From assembly GCA_039034155.1 (NCBI GenBank), contig JBCCBI010000404.1, forward strand, positions 1 to 5,101: a stretch of 5,101 nucleotides of DNA, read 5' to 3'. Positions 1-5,101 of this stretch are shown piece by piece (the first letter of the stretch is position 1; the number at the start of each line of letters is the position of its first letter). Made by a program: the position numbers and the translations under genes. The stretch comes from JBCCBI01 sp039034155 (GTDB taxonomy: Bacteria > Deinococcota > Deinococci > Deinococcales > Trueperaceae). The notes beneath the pieces are model-generated. The model was not told where the DNA came from, did no database searches, and saw only the letters and a list, made by a program, of their open reading frames with translations.

Positions 1-100
1 AAACAAAAGGCCGCTGTACTCCGCGATGGGCAACGCATTGGACCAACGGAAACCGCTTGGTGATGTTGGTCATGGTGATGGCGCTGGGTTGGTCAGACAT
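1..100 (-). CDS. Probable ABC transporter ATP-binding protein, N-terminal fragment (runs off window)
   Basis: Only the first 33 codons are present, read leftwards from an ATG at 98-100. The peptide begins MSDQPSAITMTNITKRFP. The I-x-M-x-N-I-T-K-R-F-P pattern is the usual opening strand of ABC ATPases of the simple-sugar and nucleoside (BMP-associated, RbsA-like) importers. The Walker A motif would lie beyond the window edge, so the assignment rests on this short motif alone. An AAAGG ribosome binding site at 112-116 lies 11 bases before the ATG and supports this start. The gene follows the unknown 330-residue gene on the same strand with a 27-base gap, so the two may be co-transcribed. One oddity: the residues after KRFP (LVQCVAHRGVQRPFV) fit the usual G-V-x-A-N/L-D-x-V continuation only loosely, so divergence or a broken gene cannot be excluded. 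The function is inferred. Confidence 0.5.
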   Translation of the reverse strand, partial: MSDQPSAITMTNITKRFPLVQCVAHRGVQRPFV

Positions 101-127
101 GGCTAAGTATACCTTTGTATTTCAATT

Positions 128-1120
128 CTAGATAAATCTAGGATCAGGACTGTATGGCAAAATGTCTCTAAGCGCCTGGTCATGCTTTTCTTGAACAGCA
201 TTAAAATTTTTAAGAGCGTCCTGATAGATGTCCCATTCGTCGTAGTCAACATTGTCTTTAGGTTCATAATCAAATATTTGACAAGCAGCTTCAATATCCC
301 ATTCTAAACTTGACCCATACAGTAATTTTGCTCGTTCGTGATTCATGTAACCGTGCTGACCAAAATCACTTCTAAAGCCTTGGTCAGAAGCTATCCATAA
401 GATATCATCAGTAATCCACTTGGTGTAGCAAACATCTGTATCTTCCCAGGCCATGTCTTTCAGGTTGTACCGTGCTACTAACTCAGGGCCAAACACCATT
501 GTTTCAGTGTGACGCCGCCAAGGCTCACGCAAGAACCAGTCATATTCGGCTAGCCATGCTTCATATTCTGCTGGTTTGTAAGGCTGTTCTTTGGGAAACA
601 TATCACCTGCGTCATGGTAATCGAATGCGTAAAGTGGCCGCCATATCCTAAAAAATTCTTCTGTGGCGGCAATTTGTTGAAAAACGTACTCAGGTTTGTT
701 AAATACACCTACTTTTGGCGTTTCAAGATAAATTTCCCATGGAAGGTACTGGTGATTGTTGACTAACACAGGCCAATCGTCCCACCAGTAAAATCCGATT
801 GCTGGCTCATCATTTGAATAATGTGACGTATTTTGGAAGCGTTTTGCCAGACCTTCAAAATGCCACTTAAGATCAATTTCGATGCTGGCCCAACTTTCGC
901 GAAGCTCTTTCCGAGATTTTTGTGAAAGCTCGTTGTAATCAGCAATACCTTCAAGAATCTCTGTGAATATGTTACGCGCTTCCGCTGAAGTGAGTTTTTG
1001 ACGCTCTCTGTACGTGCCAGTTGTAACAGAGGTAAGGGATTCTGTATTCAAAAGACGCTCGAAGTTGGTAGCTACTTCGTCAAGTGCTGTAAGTATGACA
1101 AGTCTGTTGTAATGAGCCAT
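128..1120 (-). CDS. Uncharacterised Trp/Tyr-rich acidic protein, 330 aa
   Basis: I do not recognise this family. The ATG at 1118-1120 is preceded by TGAGG (1128-1132) at a spacing of 7, a good ribosome binding site, and the frame is open to TAG at 128. The protein looks soluble, with no signal peptide or membrane helix. Residues 1-100 appear helical and polar (EARNIFTEILEGIADYNEL, then K/E-rich). Residues 108-300 are dense in aromatics: YWWDDWP at 111-117, LPWEIYLETP at 126-135, EYEAWLAEYDWFLREPWRR at 185-203, KWITDDILWIASDQGF at 234-249. I count 15 Trp and 21 Tyr in 330 residues, several times the usual Trp share. The 3' third is acidic (EPKDNVDYDEWD, 286-297). The gene is poorer in G+C than its neighbours (hand-counted lines 37-43%) and has no CTCGAG site, which suggests acquisition from another source. 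Small single-copy cargo proteins of this look include immunity or defence proteins, but nothing here proves that. Confidence 0.8.
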   Translation of the reverse strand: MAHYNRLVILTALDEVATNFERLLNTESLTSVTTGTYRERQKLTSAEARNIFTEILEGIADYNELSQKSRKELRESWASIEIDLKWHFEGLAKRFQNTSHYSNDEPAIGFYWWDDWPVLVNNHQYLPWEIYLETPKVGVFNKPEYVFQQIAATEEFFRIWRPLYAFDYHDAGDMFPKEQPYKPAEYEAWLAEYDWFLREPWRRHTETMVFGPELVARYNLKDMAWEDTDVCYTKWITDDILWIASDQGFRSDFGQHGYMNHERAKLLYGSSLEWDIEAACQIFDYEPKDNVDYDEWDIYQDALKNFNAVQEKHDQALRDILPYSPDPRFI

Positions 1121-1127
1121 GATCTAA

Positions 1128-1132
1128 CCTCA
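1128..1132 (-). promoter_or_regulatory. Ribosome binding site of the 330-aa gene
   Basis: On the minus strand TGAGG lies 7 bases before the ATG at 1118-1120. It fits the anti-Shine-Dalgarno consensus and supports the chosen start of the unknown gene. Confidence 0.6.
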
Positions 1133-1133
1133 T

Positions 1134-1147
1134 CAATAATGTTATTG
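1134..1147. promoter_or_regulatory. 14-bp inverted repeat in the divergent intergenic gap, candidate operator
   Basis: CAATAA-TG-TTATTG forms two perfect 6-base arms around a 2-base centre. The gap is too short for an RNA hairpin loop, so a dimeric protein site is the more natural reading. It lies in the 57-base gap between the divergent 330-aa gene and the GNAT-VOC gene, just upstream of the 330-aa gene's ribosome binding site. Such a position would let one regulator touch both genes. A short A/T-rich palindrome can arise by chance, and no regulator gene is in the window. Confidence 0.3.
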
Positions 1148-1177
1148 GTCCGTACAAATTTGCTACTCTAAGTTAAC

Positions 1178-2113
1178 ATGCCCAATACGCTCCAAACTGA
1201 CCGCCTCAACTTGCAACCTGTAAACAGTGAAGATATTCCTGCGTTGTTTGAAATACTCAGCGACCTAAGAGCTATGCGTTTTATGCCGAGTTTGCCGCAC
1301 CAAACGCTGGCGGATACAACACGCTGGCTCGAGCAAGAAACAGCGCATCCAGATGCACATTGCTGGTCAGTTAAGTTACAACCTACAGGCAAAACCATCG
1401 GCTACGTGAACTTTTTGGGTGGAACGCGCTTTCCGGGGATGGGCTATTTTATGCATCCAAATGTTTGGGGACAGGGCTACGCGCCAGAAGCGTGTGGGGC
1501 AGTGTTACCTTACGGCTTTGACGAACTTGGCTACGATAGGCTCGAGTTGTGGATTGACCAAAATAATGCTGCATCGTTACGGGTAGCAGATAAACTCGGC
1601 TTTCAGCTTAAAGGGCGTATGCCACATAAGTATGGCCATGAAACACGCCATCACTTTAAGTTGATTTACGGGCTGCTTGCGTCTGAGTGGCGGGCACAGC
1701 AAGCATCCGCAGGTGATGAAGCGGAAACTACCTCAGCAACTAGCTTTTACGGCGTTGAACCTGTGCTGATGGTGCATGACGTCCTAAAAACCGCTGAATT
1801 TTACCGCGACATGCTGGGCTTTAACATTGACTTTATTTATGGTGAGCCAGCTGACCACGCTGGGGTTTCCCGGGCGGATTGGACGGCGAGTGGGGTTGCA
1901 ATTCAACTCACTGCTGTGCCACCCGAGCGAGACGTTACGCCCTCGAGCTACCTGCACATTCGCGTAGACACCAGTCTAGACAGCCTTTACAAAGACTATC
2001 TAGCGCGTGGTGCCAACGTTACTGCTGCTCCCGAAGATAAACCTTGGGGCATGCGTGAGTTTGCCATTCGTGATGTAAACGGGCAGGTGCTGGTGTTTGC
2101 AACACATATTTAA
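1178..2113 (+). CDS. GNAT acetyltransferase (RimJ/RimL type) fused to a VOC/glyoxalase-bleomycin-resistance domain
   Basis: Two domains are joined in one 311-residue chain. Residues about 5-165 are a GNAT fold: the opening T-D-R-L-x-L-x-P-V (7-15), the acetyl-CoA-binding stretch GYFMHPNVWGQGYAPEA (89-105), and N-N-A-A-S-L-R-V-A-D-K-L-G-F (129-142), typical of RimJ/RimL-like enzymes that acetylate amino groups of proteins or small molecules. A polar Ala/Thr/Glu linker (about 170-188) leads to a VOC domain (192-311) with VLMVHDVLKTAEFYRDMLGF (196-215) and PWGMREFAIRDVNGQVLVF (289-307). H260 is at a typical metal-ligand position, but the final Glu ligand of glyoxalase I is not evident (QVLVF), so a metal-free, ligand-binding BLMA-like role is more likely. 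The ATG at 1178 is the only usable start: an in-frame TAA sits at 1169-1171. No clear ribosome binding site precedes it. The family suggests modification and sequestration of a toxic compound; the substrate is unknown. Confidence 0.88.
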   Translation: MPNTLQTDRLNLQPVNSEDIPALFEILSDLRAMRFMPSLPHQTLADTTRWLEQETAHPDAHCWSVKLQPTGKTIGYVNFLGGTRFPGMGYFMHPNVWGQGYAPEACGAVLPYGFDELGYDRLELWIDQNNAASLRVADKLGFQLKGRMPHKYGHETRHHFKLIYGLLASEWRAQQASAGDEAETTSATSFYGVEPVLMVHDVLKTAEFYRDMLGFNIDFIYGEPADHAGVSRADWTASGVAIQLTAVPPERDVTPSSYLHIRVDTSLDSLYKDYLARGANVTAAPEDKPWGMREFAIRDVNGQVLVFATHI

Positions 2114-2135
2114 AACATCTTGAAGGACTTGGATG

Positions 2136-2156
2136 ACTGCTGTAACTTGAGGCAGT
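2136..2156. terminator. Weak stem-loop between convergent genes, possible shared terminator
   Basis: ACTGC (2136-2140) and GCAGT (2152-2156) can pair around an 11-base loop, with G-U pairs possible at either end. It lies between the stop of the GNAT-VOC gene and the stop of the convergent peptidase gene, where a bidirectional terminator would be expected. The stem is only five base pairs and no T tract follows on either strand, so this is a weak candidate. Confidence 0.2.
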
Positions 2157-3535
2157 TAGGTAGTTGCAGTGCTGCTATCAGCAAGATGGCCTAACATGGC
2201 TGCGCCCGTTTTGATGCCTTTAATGAACCGGCTCAGCTCGAGGTTTTCGTTAGGTGCGTGGTTGGCTTCGTCTGGGTTGGCGTACGGTACTACAAACGCA
2301 GGAATGCCTAAAATTTGGGTAAATGCATAGTTGGGTAAGCTACCGCCCGCGGAGGGAATTAGAAGGGGCGTTTCACCTTGAGCAGCTTCAATAGCATCAC
2401 TAATGACCTGTGTGTAGGGTGACTCGAGCGGGGTTTTAGATGGTTCCATGGCACCCCGGCGGATAATCTCAACATCGGGCGCGTGCTTGGCAACGTGGTC
2501 AGCAAGCTTCTGGAAAACGTCATCAACCTGCATAGCTTCCACCAAGCGAATATCACACTTGGCCAAGGCCTTACAGGGAAGCACCGTTTTACTGCCCTCA
2601 TCGGTATAGCCGCCATGAATGCCGTTGATGGTGAGCGTTGGATAGAACATAAGCCGTTCGTAGTAGCCACGCTCCACTGGTGCGTCCAAATGATCTAGTT
2701 CTAAGTTTTGTTTGACTGCATCAAGGTCTAATGGAAGGTTGGCAAGGGCCTCTTGCTCGAGTGCTGTGGGCGCAAGCACATCATCATAAAAACCATCAAT
2801 TGTAATCTGCCCCTGCGCGTTTTTCATGCTGGCAAGCAAGTGGGTAAGCGTCCAAATAGGATTGGGCGCAACCCCGCCAAAATTACCTGAGTGCAGGTCG
2901 CGCTTGGCACCTTTGGCACGTAGGTCAAATGACATCACCCCGCGCGCACCAAGCTTGATAGCTGGTCGGCCACTGTCGTGCACGGGGCCGTCACAGGTAA
3001 TGACTAAATCAGCCTTGAGGTTATCTTTGTGTTCGCGGACGAAGTCAGCTAGATGTGGGCTACCCACTTCTTCTTCGCCTTCTAACACCATGATGACATT
3101 GCAAGGAAGCTCTTTGTTGATAGCAAGGAGGGACTCGAGCGCCAAAAGTTGCGCAAAGTGTTGCCCTTTGTTGTCGCCAGCGCCACGTGCATAGACGCGC
3201 CCGTTGCGAATGGTGGGGTCAAATGGGGGTGAGTCCCAGAGCTCGAGTGGGTCAGGTGGTTGCACGTCATAGTGACCGTAGAGCATCACCGTAAGCGCGT
3301 CATCACGTACGTGGCGTTTGCCAAGCACAACGGGATGGCCAGCAGTGGGTGCAAGCTCTGCTTCAAACCCCAACTTGGTGAGCATGGTCTGCAGGTACTT
3401 AGCAACTTCCTCCACGCCGATGTTCTGCGCGCTAATACTGGGCATTTTGAGGTAGTCAAGCAGACGGTCAATGAACTGTGTTTCGTGAGTATCAATGTGG
3501 GTGAATACAGCACTTAAGTCGGGCATTGGCGGCAT
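2156..3535 (-). CDS. M20 family metallopeptidase (CNDP/carnosinase-like dipeptidase)
   Basis: A dizinc (or dimanganese) cytosolic dipeptidase that would hydrolyse dipeptides or related amide bonds. It is full length for the family, 459 residues from the first ATG. Visible active-site motifs: GHYDVQP with H88 and D90, RGAGDNKGQ with bridging D121, EGEEEVGSP with general base E155 and ligand E156, ligand D182 in CDGP, LHSGNFGG with H215 in the dimerisation/lid domain, and NHAPNENL with H427. All expected ligands are present, so the enzyme should be active. The catalytic domain spans about 1-197 and 328-453, with the inserted lid domain between. There is no signal peptide. The likely true start is the second ATG (3524-3526, residue 4), because AAAGG at 3536-3540 touches the first ATG but sits 9 bases from the second, giving 456 residues. 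Substrate specificity cannot be read from the sequence. Five of its seven Leu-Glu pairs are written CTCGAG. Confidence 0.95.
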   Translation of the reverse strand: MPPMPDLSAVFTHIDTHETQFIDRLLDYLKMPSISAQNIGVEEVAKYLQTMLTKLGFEAELAPTAGHPVVLGKRHVRDDALTVMLYGHYDVQPPDPLELWDSPPFDPTIRNGRVYARGAGDNKGQHFAQLLALESLLAINKELPCNVIMVLEGEEEVGSPHLADFVREHKDNLKADLVITCDGPVHDSGRPAIKLGARGVMSFDLRAKGAKRDLHSGNFGGVAPNPIWTLTHLLASMKNAQGQITIDGFYDDVLAPTALEQEALANLPLDLDAVKQNLELDHLDAPVERGYYERLMFYPTLTINGIHGGYTDEGSKTVLPCKALAKCDIRLVEAMQVDDVFQKLADHVAKHAPDVEIIRRGAMEPSKTPLESPYTQVISDAIEAAQGETPLLIPSAGGSLPNYAFTQILGIPAFVVPYANPDEANHAPNENLELSRFIKGIKTGAAMLGHLADSSTATT

Positions 3536-3540
3536 CCTTT
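3536..3540 (-). promoter_or_regulatory. Ribosome binding site that selects the second ATG of the M20 peptidase
   Basis: The minus strand reads GAAAGGATGCCGCCAATG. AAAGG has zero spacing to the first ATG (3533-3535) and 9 bases to the second (3524-3526). Normal spacing is about 5-10 bases, so translation probably begins at 3526. Confidence 0.6.
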
Positions 3541-3574
3541 CAAGTGTTGTGGATAGATTCTTGTGGAGTTATTG

Positions 3575-3601
3575 AAGATAGTCACTAGGTAACGTTGGCA
3601 A
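3575..3601 (-). promoter_or_regulatory. Candidate promoter of the M20 peptidase gene
   Basis: On the minus strand, TTGCCA (3596-3601, five of six matches to the -35 box) is followed after 15 bases by TATCTT (3575-3580, four of six matches to the -10 box). The spacer is shorter than the preferred 16-18 bases. The position, about 40-50 bases before the start codon, is sensible. The rest of the 131-base gap (3536-3666) shows no gene and no convincing terminator for the upstream operon, so read-through from that operon is also possible. Confidence 0.25.
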
Positions 3602-3666
3602 GCAAAAGAGGAAGATTTCGTCAGCTCATCGTCTTGATAGCCAAGCATACCTAATTGATGTGATGG

Positions 3667-4008
3667 CTAAGGCGCACCAACCAAACTGCTGGGTGACCGA
3701 AACATGGTGAACGATAAAACGTTGATGCTGAGTAACAGCATGAGCAGCAAAATATTCGGGATGAGGAGTGTCCAGTACCTGCGCAAACCCATGCCAAGGA
3801 GTTGCTCGAGCAACTGCCTTGCTTTGGCTCGAGTCGCTTTGTTACCTCTCGCAACCTTCCAAACTAACCGTTTAGCCGCTGGCGATAGCGGGTCATAAAT
3901 TCGCTGTTTCATCGTCCAAATGTACTTAACCGTGTCGTAAAACCCGTATAAGGTAATCACCACCAGCATGGACCGAAAGATAAAGAGTGGAACAAGGGTC
4001 ATCCTCAT
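3667..4008 (-). CDS. Small two-helix membrane protein with a basic cytoplasmic loop, 113 aa
   Basis: I do not recognise the family. It begins 6 bases after the stop of the DUF1232 gene, with no strong ribosome binding site of its own before the ATG at 4006-4008, so it is probably translated by coupling. A second ATG two codons on (4000-4002) is an alternative start. Two hydrophobic stretches are visible, about residues 5-31 (LVPLFIFRSMLVVITLYGFY) and 79-103 (LLIPNILLLMLLLSINVLSF). The loop between them (34-77) holds about 12 Lys/Arg against 2 acidic residues. By the positive-inside rule the loop is cytoplasmic and both ends face outward. Shadow frames over this region have no matching features, while the alternating hydrophobic and basic design and operon position support a real gene. 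It likely works with the DUF1232 protein at the membrane; the role is unknown. Confidence 0.75.
   Translation of the reverse strand: MRMTLVPLFIFRSMLVVITLYGFYDTVKYIWTMKQRIYDPLSPAAKRLVWKVARGNKATRAKARQLLEQLLGMGLRRYWTLLIPNILLLMLLLSINVLSFTMFRSPSSLVGAP
3800..3815. repeat. 16-bp perfect palindrome centred on a CTCGAG site
   Basis: AGTTGCTCGAGCAACT is identical to its reverse complement. It lies inside the 113-aa membrane-protein gene, where it encodes Gln-Leu-Leu-Glu-Gln-Leu (65-70). The coding symmetry may be enough to explain it. Confidence 0.6.
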
Positions 4009-4014
4009 GTTTGC

Positions 4015-5052
4015 TTAGCTTGCGAACGTATTAATTGCCCAAGCTGCTAAAAACACTAACACTGCTGCGGCAGCAGCATAAACAAGGCTGATGCGATTCT
4101 TATGGATGTGTTTTTGGATTTCGCGGTCCGTTTGTTGCTCGAGTTCTTTCGGGACTTTCTTAGCATAATCTACCGCCTGCGCCAAATAGCCAACGACGGT
4201 GATAACGACAGCAACATCATCAGCAAGTCCTAGGGCAGGCAAAATGTCAGGGATAGCGTCTACAGGTGAAACCACATACACCAGCGACGCCAGCGCCATA
4301 AGTTTACTAGGCCAGTGAGATTTTGGGTCGCGGACAACCCGCGCGAGCGTTTCAACTTTTTGCCAGACCTTAGCCAGGCTGCCCCGGTTCATGCGGCCAA
4401 GTTTGCCGTCAACCTCGGCTGCGGTTTGCTCGAGTTCTTCAGGTGATTTTGTCTCAACCCGCTGCAAAAACCGATTAAACACACGTTGGGTATCTCTGGG
4501 GGCGTCGTGCGCTTCAAACTTCGCTTTAAGATCAGGTGGCAAGCTACCATCCGGATTCAGTGGACGCGCGCCCACCGGAATCTCTGGTTCAACATACGCA
4601 TTAGCATCGTATACATCAGCTTGATATTCTGCAGCAGCATAAACATCTAGCTCATCGGGTGTTACTGGCCGAGGCCGCTTGCGCCGCCACCAGTGTCTTT
4701 TGGGTGATACATCATCTTTATCTTCGGCAGACGCTAGAGACACGTCATCAGATACATCCTCTGAAACTCGCTTTGAACGCCGCCAAACTTGCCATTTAGG
4801 AGGCGTTTGAGCTGGGGTTTGAGCTGGGGTTGATGCTATCTCAGCACCTGTCTGATCTTGGCTTAATGTATTCGTAGAGGTGCTAGCTGAGGTTTTAGAA
4901 GACCGTTTGAACCAGCCAAAACGCCAGCGGTGCGGTGATGTGCTGGTCGTTGCTGCCTCAGCCTGCTCTAATGCGGAGACAGCTACGGGCTGCGCGTTAC
5001 TCGCCTCAGCGTCATTATGTTTGGGGGGTTGTTTTTTCCAAAACACAGCCAT
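4015..5052 (-). CDS. DUF1232 (YkvA-like) membrane-anchored protein with Trp/basic-cluster N-terminus, 345 aa
   Basis: The DUF1232 signature is clear at about 247-283: WPSKLMALASLVYVVSPVD, then IPDILPALGLADDVAVV, with the family's S-P-x-D-x-I-P-D-x-x-P-x-L-G-x-x-D-D core. The molecular function of DUF1232 is not known to me. A hydrophobic run (280-294) follows, then a charged helix (298-320), and a C-terminal membrane helix (322-342). Residues 1-130 look disordered, with Ala/Ser/Thr/Gln- and Asp/Glu-rich stretches between four Trp/basic clusters: F4-W5-K-K, W43-R-F-G-W47-F-K-R, W87-Q-V-W90-R-R-S-K-R and W121-W122-R-R-K-R. Residues 184-240 look helical. The start is uncertain: ATG at 5050-5052 has AGGG only one base away and AGGTG 12 bases away, while GTG at 5044-5046 has AGGG at 7 bases. 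This is the first gene of an operon with the 113-aa membrane protein. Most DUF1232 proteins are much shorter, so the long N-terminal extension is notable. Confidence 0.9.
   Translation of the reverse strand: MAVFWKKQPPKHNDAEASNAQPVAVSALEQAEAATTSTSPHRWRFGWFKRSSKTSASTSTNTLSQDQTGAEIASTPAQTPAQTPPKWQVWRRSKRVSEDVSDDVSLASAEDKDDVSPKRHWWRRKRPRPVTPDELDVYAAAEYQADVYDANAYVEPEIPVGARPLNPDGSLPPDLKAKFEAHDAPRDTQRVFNRFLQRVETKSPEELEQTAAEVDGKLGRMNRGSLAKVWQKVETLARVVRDPKSHWPSKLMALASLVYVVSPVDAIPDILPALGLADDVAVVITVVGYLAQAVDYAKKVPKELEQQTDREIQKHIHKNRISLVYAAAAAVLVFLAAWAINTFAS
4806..4829. repeat. Two tandem copies of a 12-bp unit in the DUF1232 gene
   Basis: TTTGAGCTGGGG occurs at 4806-4817 and again at 4818-4829. On the coding strand it gives the repeated Thr-Pro-Ala-Gln of residues 75-84 in the low-complexity linker between the second and third Trp/basic clusters. 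Being a multiple of three, it could vary in number by slippage without breaking the frame. Confidence 0.8.
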
Positions 5053-5101
5053 GCCCTATGCTAGCACCTGCACCCTGTAAGCTGGACGTACTCGCAACAG
5101 T

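Larger units (their letters stand above)
1328..4434. repeat. Dispersed CTCGAG palindrome, 12 copies
   Basis: CTCGAG starts at 1328, 1541, 1942, 2237, 2423, 2756, 3134, 3242, 3805, 3828, 4138 and 4429. About one copy would be expected by chance in a window this size. All copies are inside genes. Ten lie in frame as Leu-Glu (CTC GAG). The other two are out of that frame, as Pro-Ser-Ser at 1942 and Thr-Arg-Ala at 3828. In nine of the twelve, the base before the word is G on the plus strand. There are none in 1-1327 or 4435-5101. Confidence 0.85.

Noticed and set aside
1..62. Plus-strand frame from the window edge to a TGA at 61-63
   Set aside because: It gives a short peptide with no recognisable motif, whereas the minus strand offers an ATG with a ribosome binding site and an ABC-ATPase-like N-terminus.
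2170..2183. Hairpin TGCTG-CTAT-CAGCA near the peptidase stop codon
   Set aside because: It lies inside the last codons of the peptidase gene, has only five pairs, and no T tract follows, so it is not a convincing terminator.
2826..3194. 122-codon open frame on the plus strand within the M20 gene
   Set aside because: It is antisense to a full-length peptidase with all catalytic motifs, shows no recognisable domain, and is an expected shadow of the real reading frame.
3640..3690. Possible terminator after the 113-aa gene formed by TAGCCA and TGGCTA
   Set aside because: The six-base arms are about 20 bases apart, the first overlaps the stop codon, and no T-rich run follows.
3704..3898. Plus-strand open frame opposite the 113-aa membrane protein
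   Set aside because: The minus-strand frame is longer, coupled to the DUF1232 gene, and has a sensible membrane topology. The plus-strand frame has no ribosome binding site or recognisable features.
1328..4434. CTCGAG copies as cloning (XhoI) junctions
   Set aside because: The sites sit inside intact, conserved coding sequence in the correct frame with no breaks in the proteins, so an assembly or cloning origin is not supported.
4880..5080. Plus-strand open frame opposite the start of the DUF1232 gene
   Set aside because: It covers the low-complexity N-terminal coding region on the other strand and ends at the window edge region. Nothing supports it as a gene.

Overview
This is a compact bacterial chromosomal segment of about 5.1 kb. 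It has five complete protein genes and the first 100 bases of a sixth. Most of it is of intermediate G+C: single 60-base lines counted by hand in the transferase, peptidase and DUF1232 genes gave about 53-57%. Spacing is short, there are purine-rich ribosome binding sites, and no RNA genes, insertion sequences or CRISPR arrays are visible. The organism cannot be named from the sequence. A free-living or host-associated bacterium is consistent with what is seen, possibly Gram-positive, but that is only a guess.

Left edge, bases 1-1120, minus strand: the N-terminus of a probable ABC-transporter ATPase (1-100) runs off the window. Just upstream of it on the same strand is a 330-residue protein of unknown function (128-1120), very rich in Trp and Tyr. 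That gene is visibly more A+T-rich than the rest and lacks the CTCGAG word that dots the other genes, so it may be an acquired cargo gene.

Centre, 1178-2113, plus strand: a single polypeptide joins a RimJ/RimL-like GNAT acetyltransferase to a glyoxalase/bleomycin-resistance (VOC) domain. It is transcribed divergently from the unknown gene, and the short gap between them carries a 14-bp inverted repeat. It converges on a minus-strand M20 metallopeptidase (2156-3535, probable true start 3526) of the carnosinase/CNDP-like dipeptidase type, with its metal ligands intact.

Right side, 3667-5052, minus strand: a tight two-gene operon. The upstream gene encodes a DUF1232 (YkvA-like) membrane-anchored protein whose long, probably disordered N-terminus carries four Trp/basic clusters. 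Six bases later begins a 113-residue protein with two predicted membrane helices around a very basic loop. The two probably act together at the cytoplasmic membrane, but their role is unknown.

The most unusual window-wide signal is the palindrome CTCGAG. It occurs 12 times between 1328 and 4434, against about one expected by chance in the whole window. Ten of the 13 Leu-Glu dipeptides in the four genes from 1178 to 5052 are written CTC-GAG, and none of the three in the unknown gene at 128-1120.
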